This document shows positions 51,016-58,643 of a stretch of DNA of 64,000 nt, piece after piece. Each line of letters starts with the position of its first letter. Positions within the stretch are counted from its first letter, which is position 1. The position numbers were made by a program, and so were the translations under genes. The notes beneath the pieces were generated by a model, which worked only from the letters and a program-made list of their open reading frames with translations, was not told the DNA's origin and did not search any database. The DNA is taken from the NCBI GenBank assembly GCA_964352715.1, contig CAYGSU010000005.1:1-64000 (forward strand), written 5' to 3'. This DNA comes from JAVKBW01 sp964352715. Its GTDB lineage: Bacteria; Pseudomonadota; Alphaproteobacteria; UBA8366; Aestuariispiraceae.

Positions 51016-51744
51016 TCAGCCCTGGTCGCTTTCGAAGCCGCTCGTATTCTCCAGTCTTCGGGTGGCCTCGTTGATCCGCTCGCTTGCCTGGTTCAGGAAA
51101 GTCCGCCGGTCGAGCCCGGGCGGAAACGGTTCCAGAAACTGAAGATTGATATGGCCGGGTTTACAGGCGCTGAGTTTTTTGGGCCATGCGGAGCCGGAAT
51201 TTAATGCGGCCGGTACGCATGGTAAGCCAAGTTCGCTGTAAAGGGCCGCAGCCCCGGGCAGGAACTTTCGGGATTCACCGGGCGCGGTTCTGGTGCCTTC
51301 GGGGAAAATCACGATGACACGGTTTTCTTCGGCGCAGGCCCTGGCATCGACGGTCATCTGTTTCAGCGCCGCCATGCCGGCCGACCGGTCAACGGCAACA
51401 TGGCCCGTCTTGCGCAGATACACACCGAAAAGCGGGATTTTCGTCAGTTCCTGCTTCAGCACGAAGGCAGGCATGTCGAAAAATTCCGTCAGGGCCAGCG
51501 TTTCCCAGGCGGACTGGTGTTTGCTGATCACCAGAAACGGCTTTTCCGGCAGGTTTTCAATGCCGTCGATCGACCAGGTGATGCCGCCGATCCGGCGGGC
51601 GGTCCACAGCATGGTGCGCAGCCAGAAGACCGCAAAGGGCCTGAAAAGCCTGTCCGGCAACAGCATCAGCGGAATGTAGGCGACGGCCATGACAAGGGTC
51701 AGCCCATAGAAGGCGGTGGCGAAAAGAACGCCACGCAAGGTCAT
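51016..51744 (-). CDS. plsC: 1-acyl-sn-glycerol-3-phosphate acyltransferase
   Basis: Acylates lysophosphatidic acid in phospholipid synthesis. The 242-residue inner-membrane protein has N-terminal hydrophobic segments, the HX4D/E motif in SKHQSAWE (H76, E81) and block III FPEGTRTAPG (147-156). ATG 51744 overlaps the ydcF stop by 4 bases. The much longer frame upstream is not used. Located at the end of ftsE-ftsX-ydcF-plsC. Confidence 0.92.
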   Translation of the reverse strand: MTLRGVLFATAFYGLTLVMAVAYIPLMLLPDRLFRPFAVFWLRTMLWTARRIGGITWSIDGIENLPEKPFLVISKHQSAWETLALTEFFDMPAFVLKQELTKIPLFGVYLRKTGHVAVDRSAGMAALKQMTVDARACAEENRVIVIFPEGTRTAPGESRKFLPGAAALYSELGLPCVPAALNSGSAWPKKLSACKPGHINLQFLEPFPPGLDRRTFLNQASERINEATRRLENTSGFESDQG

Positions 51745-52436
51745 GGCGCCACGACCATTTCGCCGGCATGACGGATATAAGCCAGCAGGGTTTTCGTGTA
51801 TTCCCCGGCCAGAAGCAGCGCGGTGCCGGGGTATCGGTACCAGCGGTTGCTCTTGACATGATCGGGGAAAACCGGATGCGCCAGAATTTCCACATCCGGC
51901 ATCGCCGCCTGAAATTCGACGAGACTGCGCGGCATGTGATAGGCAGCGGTGACGAGACGCAACGAACGGTATCCTTCCTTCTTCATCCATTCAGCGGTTT
52001 CCCGCGCATTGCCGGCCGTATCATCGGCTTCGTAGCCGAGGACGATGCAGCAATCGGCGCGGCTGGGGTTCTGCAGGGAAACCCGCAACAACTCCTCGAC
52101 ATCGATACCGCGATGCACACCGGAAACAAACAGCTTTCGCCCCTGTTCCGCCTCAAGCAGCTGGAGACCCGTTTCAAGCCGCAGGCTGCCCCCTGTCAGA
52201 ACGGCGATTGCGTCGGTCTTGCGCCCCGGCGCATCAACGCCTTTTGGCAGGCTGATGGCGAAAACGACGAAGCCGGCCAGCCACAAGCCGCCGATTGTCA
52301 GAAGACCGACAGACAGCCACCAGCGGCGCGATAGACGACGACGGGACGAGCGCATGGCTTTCTTGTACGGCGACTCGCTGCACGGGGTCCAGAGTTCAGA
52401 AGGTGCGGTCTGCGCGATGTCGAGCCGGGCGGGCAT
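51741..52436 (-). CDS. YdcF/DUF218 family protein
   Basis: A 231-residue protein with one N-terminal hydrophobic segment (WWLSVGLLTIGGLWLAGFVVF) and the DUF218 domain with VLTGGSLRLETGLQLLE, VLGYEADDT and VTAAYHMPRSL. The ATG directly follows the ftsX stop as TGATG. Related proteins bind SAM or act in envelope metabolism; the role here is unknown. A later ATG at residue 28 is also possible. Confidence 0.85.
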   Translation of the reverse strand: MPARLDIAQTAPSELWTPCSESPYKKAMRSSRRRLSRRWWLSVGLLTIGGLWLAGFVVFAISLPKGVDAPGRKTDAIAVLTGGSLRLETGLQLLEAEQGRKLFVSGVHRGIDVEELLRVSLQNPSRADCCIVLGYEADDTAGNARETAEWMKKEGYRSLRLVTAAYHMPRSLVEFQAAMPDVEILAHPVFPDHVKSNRWYRYPGTALLLAGEYTKTLLAYIRHAGEMVVAP

Positions 52437-53320
52437 CAGGCCATGTCGGCCAGCGCCTTCATCACCGTCCGGCGCGCTGCGAACATGGCGATCAAACTGG
52501 CGATCAACGGCAGAACAGCCATGGCGAGCCAGCGGAAGTAGCCGCCGGATTGATTGCCGCTGTTTGCGATATCAAGGCCGGCGGCGGCCTGGCTTAACCC
52601 GAACACGGTTACTAATGCGATCAGGGTGCCGCATGCCGCGCCGATCAGCGCCAGCCGCAATGCATGAGTCTGAAACTGCTTGGCGATGTAGCCGTCCTGT
52701 GCGCCGATCAGATGCAGCAGTTCAATCGTGTCGCGATGCGCAAACAGCGCGCCGCGTGTGGCGAACACCATCATGATCACCGCCGCGCCGGCAACCACGA
52801 CCACAACGCCAAGAGCAACGATCTGCAGCGAACGGAGGTAACCGATAACCCGGTCCCGCCAGAGCCCATGGTCGTCCGCACGCGCACCGGTGGTGGCGTT
52901 CAATTCGCGGTTCAGCGCCTCGATATCGATCGGCCCGCCGGATTCAAGTTGCACATCGATCAGCCGGGGCAGAGGCAACGCGCCGATATCCGCGCCGGCG
53001 CCAAGCCAGGGTTCGAGCAGGGCCTGCATCTCTATCAGCGGCAGAGCCTGGGCGCTTTCGATGCCAGGCGTGCGCCGAAGGATTTCCAGTGTCTCATCAA
53101 GTCGCTGTTGCAGGTCATTTGTGTCCTCATCACCCTGAACCGGTACTTCGACTGTCATCGTGCCCGACAGGCCAGCTGCCCACTGATCAGCGAAATCCGA
53201 CAGGGTGATGGCGCCCCACATCGCCAGCGCCGCAATATAGACCAGAAAACCGATCATCCAGGGCATGAACCGGGTTGACGGGTCGCGGTTCAGCGGCAGG
53301 TCAAGGCGGCGCACCAGCAT
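52436..53320 (-). CDS. ftsX: Cell division protein FtsX
   Basis: A 294-residue FtsX permease-like protein with TM1 near residue 22-42 and a periplasmic loop (SGTMTVEVPVQ to YLRSLQIVA). Three C-terminal TMs follow (ALGVVVVVAGAAVIMMVF, LRLALIGAACGTLIALVTVF, LAMAVLPLIASLIAMFA). It works with FtsE at the division site to activate murein hydrolysis. The start overlaps the ftsE stop as TGATG. Confidence 0.9.
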   Translation of the reverse strand: MLVRRLDLPLNRDPSTRFMPWMIGFLVYIAALAMWGAITLSDFADQWAAGLSGTMTVEVPVQGDEDTNDLQQRLDETLEILRRTPGIESAQALPLIEMQALLEPWLGAGADIGALPLPRLIDVQLESGGPIDIEALNRELNATTGARADDHGLWRDRVIGYLRSLQIVALGVVVVVAGAAVIMMVFATRGALFAHRDTIELLHLIGAQDGYIAKQFQTHALRLALIGAACGTLIALVTVFGLSQAAAGLDIANSGNQSGGYFRWLAMAVLPLIASLIAMFAARRTVMKALADMA

Positions 53321-54015
53321 CAGGGCTGCCCCCGCAACCCGGATCCCCAGGTGCTGTCGTCCTCGACTTCCAGCCGTCCGTCGCGCAGATGCATCACCGG
53401 ATGCTTGAAACGTTCGACCAGGGAGCGGTTATGAGTGGCAATCACCACCGCCGTGCCCATCCGGTTCAGCTCCTCGAACAGGTACAGCAGTCGCACGGCA
53501 ATGGCGTCATCGACATTGCCCGTCGGTTCATCTGCCAGCAGCAGGCCGGGCCGGGCGATGACCGCACGTGCGATGGCCACCCGCTGTTTCTGCCCGCCCG
53601 ACAGGGTGGCCGGAAGGGCGTTGATATGATCCGCCAGACCGACCCAGGCCAGCAATTCGCCGACATGTTTCTTGACCACCGTTTCGCTTGCGCCGTTGAC
53701 CCGCAGCGGCAGGGCCACATTGTCGAAAGCCGACATGTGTTCCAGCAGGCGAAACTCCTGAAACACGACGCCGATGCGGCGGCGAACCGCCGGCAATTCC
53801 TTTCGCGGGATGGTGGCGACATCGCGATCCATGATGGAAATCAGGCCGCGGCTCGGGCGCGTTGCCAGATACATCAGGCGCAACAGGGTCGACTTGCCGG
53901 CGCCGCTGGCGCCGACAAGGAAGTTAAACGAGCCCTCTTTCAAGTCGAACGTGATGTCGCTTAGAACTTCAGGCCCGGCACCGTAGCGCATTCCAACATT
54001 TTCAAAGCGAATCAC
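53320..54015 (-). CDS. ftsE: Cell division ATP-binding protein FtsE
   Basis: The ATPase partner of FtsX. Walker A is GASGAGKS (35-42) and LSGGQKQRVAIARA precedes Walker B LLLADEP. The open frame begins at 54138, but GTG 54015 gives the family N-terminus IRFENVGMRYG with an AGGA element 7 bases upstream. The length becomes 231 residues, the usual FtsE size. The long-frame start is not fully excluded. Divergent from the zinc-ribbon gene at 54243. Confidence 0.93.
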   Translation of the reverse strand: MIRFENVGMRYGAGPEVLSDITFDLKEGSFNFLVGASGAGKSTLLRLMYLATRPSRGLISIMDRDVATIPRKELPAVRRRIGVVFQEFRLLEHMSAFDNVALPLRVNGASETVVKKHVGELLAWVGLADHINALPATLSGGQKQRVAIARAVIARPGLLLADEPTGNVDDAIAVRLLYLFEELNRMGTAVVIATHNRSLVERFKHPVMHLRDGRLEVEDDSTWGSGLRGQP

Positions 54016-54242
54016 ACGCTGTTCCTGCTCGCCTATAACCGCCAAATCCGGCCTTGCCGTCAGATCGACCCTAGCTTTCGTTGCGCCGCCGAACAAGGCG
54101 GAAGCCCCTGAATCCCTACGGCTTTCCCCGATACTCACCTGTTGGGCCGAACGGCGCGACAGGCCTGCCGCTTCGGCAACCTTGCGCAGCGGTGTTGCGG
54201 CTCTTATAAAAAATCAAGTGTATCATAGGGTTTCCGCTGCCA

Positions 54243-55232
54243 ATGGTTCTGGTTTGTCCGAATTGTTCGTCCCGCTTCAAGGTGAAGGCGGAAGCCCTGG
54301 GCGAAAAGGGCCGGCTGGTCCGTTGCGCCAAATGTAGCCACAAATGGCATGCTGCCATCTCGGATCTTCAGGAAAGCGGTGGCAGCGCCAAACCAACGCC
54401 GGAGAAAGTTCCGCCGGCGAAAAAGGCCGCAGCGCCTAAGGCAGCGCCTCCGAAACCGACCACGCCAAAACCTGCCGCACCAAAACCGGCAGCCGCTGTA
54501 CCCGAACCAGACCCGGTTCCGGAAGATGCCGCACCGCCGGAACCGGCGGAGCCTGAAACCGCAGAGCCTGACGCTGCCGAGCCAGATTTCGCAGGACCGG
54601 ATGCGCTGGCGCATCTAGACCAGGAAGACGCGGAAGCGGACGCTGCGGAAGAAAAGGCGAGCGACGATGTGCCGTCGGGACTGACCGGCGAATTCGACCG
54701 GTCGCCGCCGCCGATCCCACCGGCTTCGCATTTCGAACCCCGTGAGCCGCCGACCCGAAAAATCGGGCCGTGGATTTCATGGGGCGTGCTGGTCGGTTTC
54801 ATCGTGCTTTTCGTCAGCGGCACGCTTTACTTCGCCAAGCCTCTGGTGGAATCCTATCCGGGCGCTGCGAAGATATTCATGGCGGTTGGTTATCCAATCG
54901 ATCTTCTGGGGCATGGCTTCGAATTGCCACAGCCGGTAGCGGAAGCGCATCCTGACAAAACGCCACGCACGCTTGTGGTCAAGGGTGTGGTGGTGAACAC
55001 GACCGGCGATACGATGAAGATTCCGCTGCTGAAAGGCTCCCTGCGCGATACGGATGGTGTCGATCTGGCTTCGTGGGCGTTCCGGGCGACGCGCGAAGAA
55101 GCCCTGCCGGGCGAGTCGGTTCCCTACGAAACCGAAACCAGCGAAATCCCGCAGGGCGCAACGACTGTTGCGGTAACATTCCTGACAGAGCAGGAAGCGC
55201 AGGAACAGGGATTGCTGAAAGACGGCGAATAG
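54243..55232 (+). CDS. MJ0042 zinc-ribbon / DUF3426 membrane protein
   Basis: A 329-residue protein with a four-cysteine N-terminal zinc ribbon (C5, C8, C28, C31; CPNC and CAKC). Low-complexity Pro/Ala/Glu-rich text (about 50-150) follows. One TM segment at about 174-196 (WISWGVLVGFIVLFVSGTLYF) and a C-terminal DUF3426 domain (VVKGVVVNTTGDTMKIP) complete it. The ribbon would face the cytoplasm. Its place divergent from ftsE is common in alphaproteobacteria; the role is unknown. Confidence 0.88.
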   Translation: MVLVCPNCSSRFKVKAEALGEKGRLVRCAKCSHKWHAAISDLQESGGSAKPTPEKVPPAKKAAAPKAAPPKPTTPKPAAPKPAAAVPEPDPVPEDAAPPEPAEPETAEPDAAEPDFAGPDALAHLDQEDAEADAAEEKASDDVPSGLTGEFDRSPPPIPPASHFEPREPPTRKIGPWISWGVLVGFIVLFVSGTLYFAKPLVESYPGAAKIFMAVGYPIDLLGHGFELPQPVAEAHPDKTPRTLVVKGVVVNTTGDTMKIPLLKGSLRDTDGVDLASWAFRATREEALPGESVPYETETSEIPQGATTVAVTFLTEQEAQEQGLLKDGE

Positions 55233-55314
55233 GCCGCCCGACGTTTCATCAAACTGTTACGAATCTGCCGTATTTGATTATTCCGGTTGTCAATTTCCGG
55301 CATCGGATGAACAC

Positions 55315-55824
55315 GTGCTGTCCAGACGTACTGCTGCTAGCCTGTTTCTGCTGGTTTTTCCGGCCTTGTCGCCGGCCCGGGCTGACGGCAACAACGAGAT
55401 ATTCGGCCTGTGGCGTGACCCGGCGATGCAGGCGCATGTGCTGCTTTATGCCTGCGATACCGGCTTGTGCGGTGATCTGGTGCAATTGCCCGACAATGCC
55501 GAACCGAGGGATCTGAACAATCCGGATCCGGAGCAACGCAGCCGCAATCTTCTGGGACTGACCGTGATAGACGGTTTCCGCAAGGCCGATGACACCGGCA
55601 CGGTATGGATCGGCGGCGGCGAGCAGGGTCGGTTGCCCGGCCGTATCTATGTTCCGACCAATGGCGACACGCTGGGCGATGCTGAAAATACCTATGTCAT
55701 CCACCTGACCGCCAAGGACACGCTGACAATCGGCATCGACAATTGCCTGTTCAGTTGTTTCGCGAAGAATACATGGCGGCGTGTCGGCCGCAGCGACCGG
55801 GTGTCGCAGAGCCAATCGCAGTGA
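55315..55824 (+). CDS. DUF2147 exported protein
   Basis: A 169-residue protein with an N-terminal signal peptide (about 1-23; SLFLLVFPALSPARA) and a DUF2147 domain: IFGLWRDPAMQAHVLLY, then GLTVIDGFRKAD and WRRVGRSD. GTG 55315 is the only good start in frame. DUF2147 proteins are periplasmic lipocalin-like barrels of unknown ligand. Confidence 0.8.
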   Translation: MLSRRTAASLFLLVFPALSPARADGNNEIFGLWRDPAMQAHVLLYACDTGLCGDLVQLPDNAEPRDLNNPDPEQRSRNLLGLTVIDGFRKADDTGTVWIGGGEQGRLPGRIYVPTNGDTLGDAENTYVIHLTAKDTLTIGIDNCLFSCFAKNTWRRVGRSDRVSQSQSQ

Positions 55825-55906
55825 CTGTTTGTTGATGCATATCATGGCGGCTAGAATGCCGCTGTGTCAGAACAGACATCCTTACAGCCCGAAAAGGGGA
55901 CCCCTC

Positions 55907-56119
55907 ATGGCGTTCGATGACCTGAAAGCAGAAATCATGACCGTACTGGATGCGCTGCGCGGTCCATCGCCCGATGCTCATGAAGTCTATGAACGCGTAC
56001 GGCAGTCACTCGATACGATGAAGGCGGAAGGGCTGCCGCTACCGCAGGATCTGGTGCATCTCGAAGAAGAGCTGGAACGCACCTTCGCCGAACAGAAGCG
56101 CAAAGGCTCCGGCGCGTAA
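55907..56119 (+). CDS. Small helical hypothetical protein (70 aa)
   Basis: The frame begins MAFDDLKAEIMTVLDALRG and continues with two amphipathic helices (AHEVYERVRQSLDTMKA and LVHLEEELERTFAEQKR). ATG 55907 has GGGGA upstream and the longer frame upstream is not coding-like. This reads like a conserved small soluble protein of alphaproteobacteria, but no named family is recognised. Convergent with cydB (18-base gap). Confidence 0.65.
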   Translation: MAFDDLKAEIMTVLDALRGPSPDAHEVYERVRQSLDTMKAEGLPLPQDLVHLEEELERTFAEQKRKGSGA

Positions 56120-56137
56120 CCGTCGGGTGCGCCTGCC

Positions 56138-57151
56138 TCAATCGTAACTCAGTGCCCGGGCTTTACCCCTGAAAACCGTGTAGGCAAGAACTGTATAACC
56201 GATAATCGTCGGCAGCACGAAACACGTACCGATCAGGATGATCATCAGGCTTTCCGGTGCTGATGCGGCTTCATAGATCGTCAGTCGTTCCGGCACCACA
56301 TACGGATAGAACGAATAGGCAAGACCGCAGAACGCCAGGATGAAAACGCCGGTTCCGGCGACGAAGGGCAGCCAGGCGAACGCATCATCTGCGGTTGGCA
56401 GCCGCTTCAGCCAGAACCAGAGCAGGATGATCAGGCCCGCTGACAGCAGGGGTAGCGGCGAAAGATACAGGGCTTCCGGAAAAAGAAACCACTTGTCGAA
56501 GATCCGCGTGCTGACATACGGCGTGGTCAGCGAGATCGCGGCCATGCCGAGCACCAGCCCCCAGATGCCGCCCTTTGCCCAGCCGACCGCCTTTTTCTGC
56601 AGAGGTCCTTCGGTTTTCAGAATAAGCCAGGCCGCGCCGATAAAGCTGTAGCCTACTGTAAGGAAAACCGCTGTCAGGCAGGCGAAGAGAATCGTGAACA
56701 GGGTATAGTCCAGACCCATCACATAGAGGCCCAGCATGAAACCTTGCGACAGTGATGTCATCAGGCTTCCGGCAAAGAAGGCCCGGTTCCATGTTTTTTT
56801 GTGATGGTCCGGCGCCTTTGCCCTGAAATCGAAGGCAACACCGCGCAGGATCAGGCCGATCAGCATTACCGCCACGGGCAGATAGAGCGCGGTCAGAATG
56901 ACGCCATGCGCCGTCGGAAAGGCGACGAGCATGATGCCGATGGCCAGCACGAGCCAGGTTTCGTTGGCATCCCAGAACGGTCCGATCGTAGAGACCATCC
57001 GGTCTTTTTCCTCCGCATCGCCCAGCGGAGACAGGACGCCGACGCCAAGGTCAAAACCGTCCAGCACAACATAGATCAGGATCGACAGGCCCATCAGCGC
57101 CGCAAAGGTGAACGGCAGCCATGTGCCGGGGTCTCCGAAAAGGTTCATCAT
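56138..57151 (-). CDS. cydB: Cytochrome bd ubiquinol oxidase subunit II
   Basis: The 337-residue membrane subunit of the bd-type terminal oxidase, which reduces oxygen with ubiquinol. It begins with the FAALMGLSILIYVVLDGFDLGVG motif of CydB, with the conserved WDANETWLVLAIG and RGVAFDFRAK. The start overlaps the cydA stop by 4 bases. There is no cydX-like small frame between cydB and the next gene on this strand. Confidence 0.95.
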   Translation of the reverse strand: MMNLFGDPGTWLPFTFAALMGLSILIYVVLDGFDLGVGVLSPLGDAEEKDRMVSTIGPFWDANETWLVLAIGIMLVAFPTAHGVILTALYLPVAVMLIGLILRGVAFDFRAKAPDHHKKTWNRAFFAGSLMTSLSQGFMLGLYVMGLDYTLFTILFACLTAVFLTVGYSFIGAAWLILKTEGPLQKKAVGWAKGGIWGLVLGMAAISLTTPYVSTRIFDKWFLFPEALYLSPLPLLSAGLIILLWFWLKRLPTADDAFAWLPFVAGTGVFILAFCGLAYSFYPYVVPERLTIYEAASAPESLMIILIGTCFVLPTIIGYTVLAYTVFRGKARALSYD

Positions 57152-58539
57152 GACTGCCCCGCCAATTTACCGATTGTTGCGCCGAACCCGCCGGAAGACG
57201 GTGAACTGGACAAATCGCCGCCGGTTGCCTTGCGCGCGAGATAGAAGACCACGCCGACATAACAGGCCAGAAGCACCACATAGACTGCCAGATAGGCAAG
57301 CAGGGTGCTGAGCACCATGCCGGCCGGAACGTCTCCCACAGCGTCCTTTGTCGCCAAGACGCCCTGAACCAGCCAGGGCTGCCGGCCGATTTCTGTGGTG
57401 AACCATCCGGCAAGCGTCGCCAGCCAGCCGGAGAAGGTCATCGCCACCAGAACAAACAGCATCGGTCGTGTGAGGCCCTGAACGCCTTGCCTTTTCCTGA
57501 TCATCAGGGCAAGCGCCAACCAGCTTACGGCCAGCATCGCCATGCCGATTCCCACCATGACACGGAAACTGAAGAACACCGGTGCGACGCGCGGGTGAAG
57601 GATTTCCCCCGTGTCGGTAACATAGTCGTTCAGACCCGGCACAACGCCGTCGGCGGAATGCCTGAGGATCAACGATGCGCCATTCGGGATTGCAATCTCA
57701 AAATGGTTGGTCCGCGCCGTGTCATCAGGCAGAGCGAACAGAACCAGCGGCACATTCGGACCGGTTTCCCAGTTTGCTTCCATGGCCGCGACTTTCTGCG
57801 GCTGATGTTCCAGCGTGTTGAGGCCATGCATGTCGCCGACGACAATCTGAACCGGTATCAAGATCGCCGCCATTGCTACGGCTGTTTTCATCGAGGACTT
57901 GACCCCCTCGGTCTGGTCCCCCCGCAGCAGCCGGAATGCGGAAACACCGGCGATCAGAAAGGCGACGGTCAGGCCGGAAGCCAGCAGCATATGGACGAAC
58001 CGGTACGGCATCGACGGATTGAACACGATCGCCAGCCAGTCGGTTGCATGGGCCACGCCATCGCGCATTTCAAACCCGGTCGGGGTGTGCATCCAGCTGT
58101 TCAGAACGATAATCCAGAAGGCCGAAACCGACGTGCCGAAAGTGACGAGAAAAGTTGCCCCGGTATGTACCCAGGGCGGAACCCGGGATACGCCGAAAAG
58201 CATGATACCGAGGAACACAGCTTCCAGGAAAAAAGCGGTCAGAATTTCATAGGCCAGCAGCGGGCCGGCAATATTGCCGACCGTTTCCATGAAACCCGGC
58301 CAATTGGTGCCGAACTGAAACGACATGGTGATGCCTGACACCACCCCCATGGCGAATGACAGGGCGAATATCTTCACCCAGAACATGTAGGCATCCATCC
58401 ATTTCTGCTCGCCGGTCCGGTTGAACCGAATCTTGAAGAACAGAAGAACCCAGCCAAGGGCGATGGTTATGGTCGGGAAAAGAATGTGGAAGGATATGTT
58501 CGCGCCGAACTGAAGACGCGACAGCAGCAGGGTATCCAT
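57148..58539 (-). CDS. cydA: Cytochrome bd ubiquinol oxidase subunit I (short Q-loop type)
   Basis: The 463-residue haem-bearing subunit. H18 in ANISFHILFP matches the haem b595/d axial His, and GRQPW (near residue 385) is conserved. It is shorter than the E. coli subunit, suggesting the short quinol-binding-loop (CIO-like) form. ATG 58539 has GGTGG spaced about 8 bases; the ATG at 58548 is too close. No cydDC genes are present in the window. Confidence 0.95.
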   Translation of the reverse strand: MDTLLLSRLQFGANISFHILFPTITIALGWVLLFFKIRFNRTGEQKWMDAYMFWVKIFALSFAMGVVSGITMSFQFGTNWPGFMETVGNIAGPLLAYEILTAFFLEAVFLGIMLFGVSRVPPWVHTGATFLVTFGTSVSAFWIIVLNSWMHTPTGFEMRDGVAHATDWLAIVFNPSMPYRFVHMLLASGLTVAFLIAGVSAFRLLRGDQTEGVKSSMKTAVAMAAILIPVQIVVGDMHGLNTLEHQPQKVAAMEANWETGPNVPLVLFALPDDTARTNHFEIAIPNGASLILRHSADGVVPGLNDYVTDTGEILHPRVAPVFFSFRVMVGIGMAMLAVSWLALALMIRKRQGVQGLTRPMLFVLVAMTFSGWLATLAGWFTTEIGRQPWLVQGVLATKDAVGDVPAGMVLSTLLAYLAVYVVLLACYVGVVFYLARKATGGDLSSSPSSGGFGATIGKLAGQS

Positions 58540-58643
58540 CACGAGCATCCACCATTGTTCATATGCCAGAGAGGTAGATCACGGCAGGCGGTGTTCCAAC
58601 CCGATGCGACGCAAAGCCGCAACAGCGCAGGGTTTCACCGACC

